The notes under the pieces: model-generated | What the model was told of the DNA's origin: nothing | Seen by the model: the letters and a program-made list of their open reading frames with translations, nothing else | Database searches by the model: none | NCBI GenBank assembly: GCA_010015805.1 | Contig: ML978131.1 | Location: 310,001-374,000 of the forward strand | DNA from: Rhizodiscina lignyota | Taxonomy: Eukaryota > Ascomycota > Dothideomycetes > Aulographales > Rhizodiscinaceae | Length of the DNA stretch: 64,000 nucleotides | Reading direction: 5' to 3' | Shown here: positions 55,040-64,000 of the stretch, in pieces | Numbering within the stretch: the first letter of the stretch is position 1 | Layout of the letters: each line of letters starts with the position of its first letter | Made by a program: the position numbers and the translations under genes

Positions 55040-57418
55040 TGAACTCCTTCCACACCTACCACGTACACTCTCATGTTTCCCTCCCTTTTGGAACGCGGTA
55101 TGACCAACATCTTCTACAGCAGGTTCGGCCGCAGATAAACGACACACGAACTTCACATTCTCGGCGCGACTCGATTCGACACAGCGACGACTTCTTTTCC
55201 GATCAAGCGACAACTCCTCGATACCCTCAGACTCTCGATCAACGAAAACGGCTTTCTACTTCTGGTTTTTACTTTCAGCGCCGATCGCTCCCTCCCCATA
55301 CGAACCTTGCGTCCGAACGAATGCCGTTTTCGTTTTTGCTTTTTCCTCCACTGCATGATCGAGACAACGAGGTCCCGTTCGAGGTTACGGGTACATCACA
55401 CACTTCAAGAGTCTTTTCCAGAGCTGGGTATAACTTTGTTTTTGTTTGCTGCATTACGGGGGTGAATTTTCAAGTTTGGGACTGAACGAAATCGAGCTGG
55501 GTGGAATGGTGGGGATGCACAAATGTGGGGAAAGTGGAGATCGAGGCGGATGGAGGTTGTGTTCAGTCGCGATGAAAGTAAGATTAGGTCAATGGGATTC
55601 AAATCAAGTTTTTGGGCATGACCACGGTTTGCGAACTGCTTTTTTGCTGCTCTCTCTGCATACACACGGAGCATCTCTCTTTTCTAGAGACCAAGTTCGA
55701 TGCTGTATTGCAGTAGCGAAGTGATGACCCGACGGCGTATGCGATTCCTTTCTCTTTCTTTTGTCTCTTCTCCTAGCTCTGGAAACTCTCGAACCAAAAG
55801 GCTCTATGCTTAAAATCTCCCCCTTAACCTTTCCTTTTGCACTTGTGAATATGGCGCTGCCACGGTCTTCCTCAACTCGATTAACGACTTCGTAGGTTGC
55901 TCACCTTCATCTTCTCCCGAACAAGGTCATTTCGCGGCTGGAAAGGTAGTGTCTTTCTACTCGGTGGCTCCCAAGTCGGCGCCGACTAAGTGCCAGACAA
56001 CTATGATCCGCATAACTGTACGGACGCTGGTTCCTATGCTGTTGATCCTTCCGCTGCGATGCATGTTGAGGGATGCATATTCAGGAGAGCCGACGCGATA
56101 TAGATGCGAGATCGTGAGATGAGTAATTGGAGGATCCTGCGAGCTTTGTTTCTCAATGCTACGCGTTCAGCGCCTTCTGGAGAAACTTGCGTTCCTAGCA
56201 GGAGCAGGGTCACACGACTCATGCTGAGCTCGCCCGCGCAAAGAGATGGGGTTGTGCAAATCAACAGGACGCTTCCGTTGTCAATGACGCCTTGAACAGG
56301 CCGATACGGATCGAGGGCAAGTGGAGCAGCACTAGGCCCAGCGACCCAGGTCTTTGCCCAGCCTCCCAAGCCTCTAAATGGAAGCATCCCCCTCCGTAGC
56401 GAGACGAACAGGTGTGATCGACATACGGGGCGTCCTCTACCCCACCCGTGCGGCCCGCGCCGTTGCACCATTCACGGCACATATTGGCCAGCCCGTCAAG
56501 CCACTCGAAGTCCGGCGTGCAAGCTGGACGCCCTGGAACAAAAGGCTGAATGCAGGGCACTCTGTCTAGGCTAGACGCCTCACTTGAGGAGACCTCTTGT
56601 CCGGTTTGAAGCCATCTCTCTGCAGATCTCGGCTGTGACTGCTCGCTGGGTACGTACAGTCCACACAGCGTCACCCGCGGACTGTCTCTGTTCGTTGCGG
56701 GCTGCGGCAGACGCTTCGGTCGCTGTCGATACACTTGGTTCTTTTCATCAACCCTACCCACCTGGTGACATGATTCCACGGAGTCGCGATGGAAAATGTC
56801 AGTCGGGAATGGGAAGAATAGGTTTGCCTGTACTTGAAAGGGGATCCCTGCATCTCGTTGCTGTGTCTGCACAGTGGCTTCGCATGTTCAACGAAGTTGG
56901 GACTCGGAGAAGGGGTCGGATGCGTCGGCGCTAATGGGAGAAGTGGGTGTGTCGTGCCTGGGAAAGAATCGAGATACGCACTGTTCGAGACGACAATGGC
57001 TACGCAAACGTTCTTTCACACCGTTTAAACCGGTTTATCCTTGGGTGTAAATGGAGAGTGTTGGATGGCTCAGAAACACGCAATCAATCAATTCCGAAAA
57101 GAGACCTGGGTTGTGTAGTGAAGAGTATGTATTCATTAGATTCATTAGCGGTTCTTCTATCATTTGCGCTATGCCATTCACCGCGCTGTGTTGAACCGAC
57201 CTCATTCCATAGATAGTCCAAGCTCCGATGCAGGACCCGTGAGGCCTTCACCCAGAAAAACATCGAGAGAATTTTCCAAAAGCCCAAGAGCCTAACGCCA
57301 CCCCCGATGCCACCTTTTGAACTCCAAAGAAGAGTTGAGAAACTCAAAGACCAACCCCCTCGTCACCATCCCAAAGCAAACTCGAGTCAGTGTAACGCAT
57401 GGCTTTTCTTGCTCTAAA
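55040..57418. other. 2.4 kb without a recognised gene
   Basis: The left 700 bases are probably the 3' region of the PP1 gene. A 203-codon minus frame (about 56261-56872) has no ATG and no motif. A perfect 14-base palindrome AGTCGGCGCCGACT lies at 55974-55987. Nothing else was identified. Confidence 0.5.
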
Positions 57419-58929
57419 TCACTCGCCATCAATCTCGATGGCGTTGACCCTTTCATCATCATCGTCGTCATCATCATTCCCAGCAGACTCGTCGTCATCC
57501 ACAGCCACGCTGGCATTGCGCTCACTCTTGGTCTTCTCCTGGTCCTCGTCCCCATCCTCGTCAGCAACCTTCACCTCGTCGTTCCCCATGAAGCATCGCT
57601 GGCCCTTCTTGTGACAGTGGTAGCGTTCGCATAGCATGGGCAAGTTCTGGAAGGGGATCGTCGTGTCGCGCTCAAGCTCGCTGAGCTTGTTGTGCAGAAA
57701 GGCCGTGGTGGCGGAGCGATTGCTGTATTCTGCTTTGATTTCCGCGATTTGAGGGATATTGGCAGGCGTGAGTTGCAAGAACTTGAACGCACGTGCACGC
57801 CTCGTGGACGCCTTGGCGACGTAGACTGCACCCTGTCGAGACAGGTGCTCGAGGATAAGTTGCATCGACTCTGCAATGGATGCAGTAATGTAAGAAGCAT
57901 CCGTGCAGACCAGCATGTCATAAACGAGTCGACGGAGCTTCTCGAAGAATAGCATGGTCTCTTTCTTGCCGACTATTTCCAGGACTTGAACTGCGGTGCT
58001 GTACTGCATGAGATCGACATGACGGGCAGCCAAATAACTCATGCAATAGTTTGCTAGGTTGTCCATCTGGAGCTGGACGGTGAGGCCATGAAGGTAGCAG
58101 AAGGTCAGGATGGGATCTTTGTCGCCTGCCGGAGCTACCGGATACTTGCTCGTGTACAGCGAGTTGATAAGAAGCTGGACTGCTTTGACACTCATGTGAG
58201 GGAGATGAAGCTTGTTGTGCACAGCCGACTCATTTGGATCCTGGGACTTCTGAATGCCGCGAACTTGGCGGTTGAAGAACTCCAACACGGTGTCGAAGAT
58301 TTTTCCAAGAACAGCTGTCTGCTCCAGGCTCTTGACGAGGCCGACCATGTAATTGATCCAATCCGGAATATCCACGGGTGGAACGAACTTGTTCTTGGCC
58401 TTGGTGCTGAGAGTTCGCATGTACGAATCATTAACGTCTCGCTGAAGCGACGGCAGACAAGGTTCTGGTGCATGACGCAAAGCGGAACCTATGACCTTTT
58501 TGACCTATAGACCCATCGAATTAGCATGCACCCCTATGTGTAAGGTCCTAGAGAAAGATACTTGATCCACTTGGTTCGCCACACACAGACCATCACACTC
58601 TTTCAAAACGTCCCTGATTTTCTTGAGTTCCGCGTGCCTGTCACGAACAGGTGCTGCTTCTTTGCAGATGGTCTCAATAAACGGGGAGAAATGGCAGAGC
58701 AACTCTTTGTGCGCCATCATCTCTTCTTTCTCCGGGCCGACGACGAAGTGAAAGGGTGTGATGTAGAGAGGTCTGGATAAAGCGAATAAGTATTCACCCA
58801 ATGAATCGGTTGGTGTGTGAATGTTGCATACCCATGCACATCACCTTCGCCTGACATCATGTAACCTCCGAGATCCTGGAGTGGTGGTGTTGTCGCCATC
58901 ATAGATGGGTTGGTGGCACTGAAGGCCAT
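57419..58929 (-). CDS. BTB/POZ domain protein with acidic C-terminus
   Basis: Three exons (58929..58832, 58772..58562, 58504..57419) with introns of 59 and 57 bases give 464 residues. After a methionine-rich lead, GPLYITPFHFVVGPEKEEMM and AHKELLCHFSPFIETICKEA form the BTB start. DPILTFCYLHGLTVQLQMDN and ANYCMSYLAARHVDL resemble BACK-like helices. The tail is strongly acidic (seven aspartates near the end) and ends ERVNAIEIDGE. A CHC segment (ERYHCHKKGQRCF) before the tail might bind metal. The second intron follows VANQVDQ and the third exon begins VKKVIGSALRH; all phases agree. The role is unknown; fungal proteins of this shape are usually adaptors or remain unstudied. It is divergent from the IDP1 gene. 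Confidence 0.78.
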
Positions 58930-60161
58930 GTCCGTAGGAGCTGGTTGGTTGTGAGAGGTAGAAGATAATGAAAAAGTAGATGTTTGGGAAAAGTCTACTA
59001 CGAACTGAGGATGTGAGAAGGCGGAGTCGTTGGTAGAAGGAAGAAGATGAAGATGGGTTGAATAGAGGATTTGCCGTCTCAACGAAGCGCGTGGTGCCAA
59101 ATGAGAAGCTGGCACTCTCCACCTCGAGAGTGAATGCTGCTTTGGTGATGGGGATAACAGCTGTGATGATGATGATTGAACAGATGTAAGAAGATGTATT
59201 TGTCAGAGCACTTTTGATGATAGGTATTGTGGTTAAGAGAAAATGGTGGACGATGGTTGAAATAGGAAATATGTTGAAGAAACCAGGATGATTGAGGTGT
59301 CTTGTGCAAGCTTAAAGAGCAAGGCAAGACCCAACGAAGCTTAAATCTTCAAGCGGTAAGAGCCCAAGCATTGATTGAACTGTCCTTGGAATGCTTGTTG
59401 ACAGTAGTGTGAAGTTGCGAGCATGAAACTCAGCAGTGGTGGTTGGCGAGTCGCGATCAAGTCGGGGGGAAGATTTGGGCAACCTTGAACTTTGTGCAAA
59501 CGCAAAATCATATGTCTCCGGAAGCAAGGTTTTCAGCATAAGCCTTCCAGTTCTCTGTGACAGACTTAGGGCATAGTAAGTGTGAATTGATTTACAGAGT
59601 CGAAGGATTGTGGTTGCTCACGTTGTTCCTGAAGCCGAATATATACCGATGAATGGACGGCCGGCAAAATATCGGAGCAATGTAGCGTAGGAACTAAGGA
59701 TACCTCGGCCGGCGGTTGAAGGGAGCGCGAGCTGGTACGCGTGACGTCTCCACGTTTTAACCATCATACGGGAGTCCCTTGCGACCTACGCATCAGGAAG
59801 CTCGTAAAGAAGGGTAGCTAGCTATGGCTACAACCACGTACCTCCCGTGCGAGCTCCTCCAACGTAAGTTTCTCTCCGGAACAATCGTCTCTCTTTCATC
59901 TCTACTACCCAGCGTCGCGTGTAGCTCTCTGCCTACCCATCCCACGTCAACACCAGCGCATACCACCTTAAGCCGCCTGCCGCGGGTATTATTACCCCGC
60001 CACGTAAAGCCGTGCCCAATAGCCGTGAAATCTGACACCCAAGTCACCAAGTTACCGTCGGCAAGAAAGGCGCCGCCGAGCGATTTGCATAGTGCATTGC
60101 TGCTAGCTGCAGTGCTCGACATTCAAAACTCCAACCTCGTCCTCTCTCCTTCCACTTCGTC
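58930..60161. promoter_or_regulatory. Divergent region between the BTB gene and IDP1
   Basis: These 1.2 kb separate two head-to-head genes. An upstream ORF of 113 codons (59824-60165) overlaps the IDP1 start by ATGA; its first codons spell MATTTYLPCELLQ and are followed directly by GTAAGT, a strong donor, so an alternative first exon or another gene's start is possible. Confidence 0.4.
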
Positions 60162-61604
60162 ATGAGCGGCTTCTGTTCTGTAGCTCCCCGACGAGTATTC
60201 ACCCAGCTCCACAGATCTTCTGGAGCTGTGCCCTTCGCGCGCCTTGCAGTCGTTACCACACAAGTGCCGAGATACGCCGGGAGCTTCGAACAGAGGAGAA
60301 AGATGACGGGCGGCAGGAAGATCAAGGTCAAGAACCCGGTGGTGGAGCTGGACGGGGATGAGATGACGCGCATCATATGGCAAGAGATCAAGGACAAGTT
60401 CATCTACCCATACCTGGACATTGACCTCAAATACTACGATCTTGGCCTGCCATATCGCGACGAGACGAACGACCAAGTCACTCATGATGCGGCCGAGGCG
60501 ATCAAGAAGTACTCTGTGGGTGTCAAATGCGCGACCATTACACCAGACGAGGAGCGTGTGAAAGAGTTCAACCTTAAGCAGATGTGGCTTTCACCCAATG
60601 GTACCATTCGAAACGCCCTTGGAGGCACAGTCTTTCGTGAACCTATTGTTATTCCTCGCATTCCTCGTCTCGTACCTGGCTGGAAGAAGCCAATCATCAT
60701 TGGCCGTCACGCGTTTGGCGACCAGTATCGTGCCAAGGACCGCGTTATGGACACCGAAGGAACGCTGGAGATGGTATTTACACCAAAGGGTGGCAAGCCT
60801 GAGACAATCAAGGTCTATGATTACCCCAAGGACGGCGGCGTTGCCATAACAATGTATAACACGACCGAATCGATCACTGGATTCGCTCATGCGTGCTTCA
60901 AATATGCCCTTGACAAGAAGTTTCCCCTGTATATGACCACGAAGAACACCATCTTGAAGAAGTATGATGGAAGATTCAAAGACATCTTCCAGGAAATCTA
61001 CGAGAAGCAGTACCGGAAGGACTACGAGGCCAGCGGGATCTGGTATGAGCACCGACTCATCGACGATATGGTCGCTCAGATGATCAAGCAAGAGGGCGGC
61101 TTTGTGATCGCGATGAAGAGTATGTGTTGCCCTATCTCGCCTTCCGTCTCGTCTGCGAAGCCAAGCTAACGCCCAACAGACTACGACGGTGACGTCCAGT
61201 CCGACATTGTAGCCCAAGGATTCGGCTCCCTTGGCCTTATGACTTCAGTTCTTATTACGCCCGATGGTAAGACATTCGAGTCCGAGGCCGCTCACGGTAC
61301 TGTCACGAGGCATTTCCGGGAGCATCAGAAGGGCAACGAGACGTCCACTAACCCCATTGCATCAATCTTCGCCTGGACGCGAGGACTGGCAAAGCGGGGC
61401 GAGCTGGACAACACACCGGAGCTCGTTGCGTTTGCTGAAAGCCTTGAGAAAGCCTGCATCGACGCCGTGGACATCGACGGGATTATGACGAAGGATCTGG
61501 CCCTCTCATGTGGCCGCAAGGATCGAGAGAGTTGGGTCGTAACAGGCAAGTATATGGACGCCGTCGAGAGGAGGCTGAAGGCCGGCTTGAGGGAGAAGCT
61601 GTAG
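60162..61604 (+). CDS. IDP1: NADP-dependent isocitrate dehydrogenase
   Basis: Two exons (60162..61119 and 61180..61604) with a 60-base intron give 460 residues. The eukaryotic homodimeric enzyme is shown by [56 protein letters not shown] (20 residues) and [20 protein letters not shown]. It oxidises isocitrate to 2-oxoglutarate and makes NADPH. The first 47 residues are basic and hydroxylated, a mitochondrial presequence; a second ATG at 60303 ([12 protein letters not shown]) starts the typical cytosolic form. In Aspergillus one gene is known to give mitochondrial, cytosolic and peroxisomal products from two starts. The C-terminus here is EKL, at best a weak peroxisomal signal. Confidence 0.94.
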
Positions 61605-62753
61605 ACGCCTCGCGCGAGCGGAGACGTAGACCGGAGACGTAGACCGGAAACAAGATACCGTAGACTGCGCTGCGCCCCTCCAGTCCATCGGCACTAGATT
61701 CCTCATTTGCATGAAGACGGTCCTTTTGGTTTCGAGCATCTGCATTTGTATTAGTCCTTTGCGAGTTCTGCTGTATGTAGCCTGATATCAGCATTGAAAT
61801 GAAGTTCGTCAGACAGGCTAATGTGGTGTGCATCCAAAGGCTGACTGCGGCCTCAGGAAAATGAAACGAGAGCTGTTTGTTCAAGAATCAACCCAGTATC
61901 AGAGGCAGGGACTCCTCTCCGGGACTGCCATTCCTAACAAGATAAGGTATCTACGAGAGACAAACGTATACGCATTCAAGCCTGAGCAATGTGCCCATTG
62001 CTTCGTACTTTTAACGCCGGTCTTCCGAAAACGCCACCGTGACGGTGAAAGAGTGGGCTCAGGTAAGTGGCGTCCGGGGAGCAAGTCAGACCTTGCCAGC
62101 GCCTTGACATTTGATCATGCCACACGAGTCAAACTCGGCGGATGGCTGTTTTCGAGAATCTCCGTGTTTCCATCGCAACATTCTGATGCCGCCGCCAGTA
62201 TCGTGATATAGATTCACCGCAGCAAGGGTTCCCTTCATCACGGTGCGGGACGTTGTCCAGTACCAGGGCTTGGCCTAGCACGTCTTAAGTGCCGCCCTAT
62301 TAAGGCGATGAGCTGTCACACGATGGTCAGCTTGCCGATCGACAAATTCAAGCGTTTGGCGTTTGGCGTTTGTGCATGATGTTGAGATGTTGCTGCATTT
62401 GTCGTCTGGAGTTGCACTTATCGTCTGGACAGATTGCAGAAAGCGGTGAATTACGTCGTCACTTGGCAGCGGCACACCCGCAACTGGATTCCATTCGGGA
62501 AGCACTCTGGAGACACTCAGGAGTCGTATCAGTCATGAAGACTTGGGCCCATAATAGTGACTTTGGTACGTATCCTTCACAGGCTAGGGACGCGTCTCGC
62601 GTCTCTTGAGAACGACGCTAAACATCTTGGTATGGAGAGCAGTTCAAGAATGCGATACGGAGCACTGTGAGTGGCTGCTTCACTGTCGGATAAAAGAACG
62701 AGAGTGGTCAGGAAATCTCCATTGAGCATCGAATTAGGTCTGGTTGTTTGCCG
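61605..62753. other. Intergenic region after IDP1
   Basis: Apart from a short direct repeat of GGAGACGTAGACC near 61619-61645, nothing was recognised. Overlapping ORFs on both strands have no motif. Confidence 0.45.
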
Positions 62754-63556
62754 CTAATCTGAGGGGATAAGGTTCGGCACGAGAATGTCGTAGGGACGCG
62801 GAAGCACGGGAGCGTACCAGTGTAGAGCGTAAGCCAGTAATTGGTCCGAGAGGATCGTGAGCTGCTCCTTCAGGAGGCGGTAATCAGCGGGGAGAGAGGC
62901 CCGAAGTGGTGACAAGTTGATCAAAGTGGTAGGGTAGATGGTCCGGGCTGAGGTGGTGGGCATCCCGTGTGCGTACGAACGAGCGGCAGTAACGTTTGAC
63001 TGAGGCTATCAAAAAATATCTCGTACATCCTTATGGCTGACCACGAGACTGCGATCGGCAAAGATCGTCGAAATCATAGGTGCCCGATATACTGCCGCCG
63101 TAGTAATGGCCAGCACATCTTTTTGGGGCCGCTCGAGCAGGAAGCCCTCGGTCTCGACGCTGTCTTGCATGGCGCCATGTGCAGAGATGCGGGCGACTGT
63201 ACGGTACTGACTCTGTATCTCTGAGAACAAACAGCGAGTTTCATCTTTAAGTACTCAAAGCACAGCAGACTTATGATGAGTTGTATGAGGCGCGAAGCTG
63301 TACAGCAATCTATCCGCATGATGGCCTGACGGTAGAAACCGCACAAATCGGTGTGACCGGTTCCTGAATTGTGTGCACCAGTAGGGTGGTCGAATTATTT
63401 TGATTCGCTATTCGCTCCAGTACCTTGCGTAGCAGTGACGATGGGTGTAGGGGGAATTGATAATACACGCTGCCTGAGGAAGGTGGTTGGGCCTTCGTTG
63501 GGCGAGTCGTGAAAGTGAGGCGGGCAGCAATGCGGATGATTGACGAGGGCATCCAT
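62754..63556 (-). CDS. Hypothetical protein, hand-assembled three-exon gene
   Basis: The exons 63556..63424, 63220..63045 and 62999..62754 join in phase (133+176+246 bases) to 184 residues. The first starts MDALVNHPHCCPPHFHDSPN; the splice gives PTPIVTATQ-EIQSQYRTVARIS; exon 2 contains GFLLERPQKDVLAITTAAVY; the last has YPTTLINLSPLRASLPADYR and ends YDILVPNLIPSD. Intron 1 is 203 bases, intron 2 only 45 (donor GTGGTC). An alternative donor GTATAT at 63092 also fits phase and would give a 168-residue product. The reading blocks have steady codon use and good protein character, but I recognise no family. It is convergent with nothing nearby and is divergent from the partial gene at the window edge. 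Confidence 0.4.
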
Positions 63557-63845
63557 GGCCTTGGGAGAATGCTGCACGCCATGGTGCCTATTGCTGCAGG
63601 GAAACCGCCGCTGTGAGCCTCGTGGGTTCGTTTTGCTACAGACGCCCGTGAGAGAGCTCTGAGAATATTTAATCCCAAAGATGGTCGAGTGTGCACGAGT
63701 ACCTTCGATGATCATCGGGGACGACTAGACTTTTGACTTCTTCGGACCGGTTGAGCTGTGTCCTAAAGCTCTCATCTGATCCATCAGAATAGAGAAGCTT
63801 CTTTTAACTTTTGTTTAAAGCTTGGACAATTCTTTGAGTCATAAA

Positions 63846-64000
63846 ATGGCAGACCCGAATACGTACTTCCTGCCTGGCTACGGCATCTCGCGATCGGTCA
63901 TCCAGAGCGAAATACGTTACTTCTGCGGTCCAGATGCGATCGTGAGGCCCTTTACGCACAAGGTAATACAGTTGATCATGAGCTTTTAAGGAAAGATGTA
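63846..64000 (+). CDS. First exon of a conserved fungal protein, cut by window end
   Basis: The exon 63846..63962 encodes 39 residues (MADPNTYFLPGYGISRSVIQ and on to VRPFTHK) in good start context (AAAATGG), followed by a GTAATA donor in phase 0. Reading on without splicing would stop after nine more codons. The PGYGISRxVI pattern resembles short conserved proteins of unknown function in Pezizomycotina. The rest lies outside the window. Confidence 0.6.

Noticed and set aside
56261-56872. 203-codon minus-strand frame
   Set aside because: No ATG start, no motif, and no supporting splice signals.

Overview
This window is nuclear DNA of a filamentous ascomycete (Pezizomycotina, most likely a dothideomycete). 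The evidence is many genes broken by short GT-AG introns of about 45-110 bases, the absence of bacterial operons, fungal-type leaders, and a gene set that includes an AtfA-type bZIP factor, a Dss1/CYT-4 mitochondrial exoribonuclease, a neutral ceramidase, an Inn1/Fic1-like C2 protein and a class I CPD photolyase. The class-level placement is inference. All exon borders were joined by hand from splice signals and reading phase.

Left part (1-14.4 kb): a Golgi-type glycosyltransferase (201-1676), then about 5.5 kb that is nearly empty apart from a small three-exon gene (5602-6146). Next come proteasome subunit alpha-1 (SCL1), a WKF-domain protein, a TDP2-like phosphodiesterase and the mitochondrial tRNA t6A enzyme QRI7. 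SCL1/WKF and TDP2/QRI7 are head-to-head pairs.

Middle part (14.4-40 kb): a cytochrome P450 whose 3' end is repeated in tandem; splicing factor SPF27; neutral ceramidase; the C2 cytokinesis protein; S-formylglutathione hydrolase; an orphan ORF; and a BBE-type flavin oxidase. GUF1 and DSS1, which both serve mitochondrial gene expression, share a 181-base promoter. A BTB protein, a decayed or unresolved BTB-like gene with a Q/N-rich block, and a photolyase with apparent mitochondrial and nuclear start codons follow.

Right part (40-64 kb): the bZIP factor AtfA with a large upstream region, a telomere-like 51-base tandem repeat, a polysaccharide deacetylase, a 3 kb gene-free stretch, an LRR protein, protein phosphatase 1, another BTB protein, NADP-isocitrate dehydrogenase with two starts, a hand-assembled three-exon hypothetical gene, and the first exon of a gene cut by the window edge.

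No rRNA, tRNA, CRISPR array, intact transposon or complete secondary-metabolite cluster was recognised. The genes are mostly housekeeping functions. The unusual signals are the telomere-like repeat with an internal inverted repeat, two old tandem duplications, several genes hidden by introns, and a few proteins with altered key residues.
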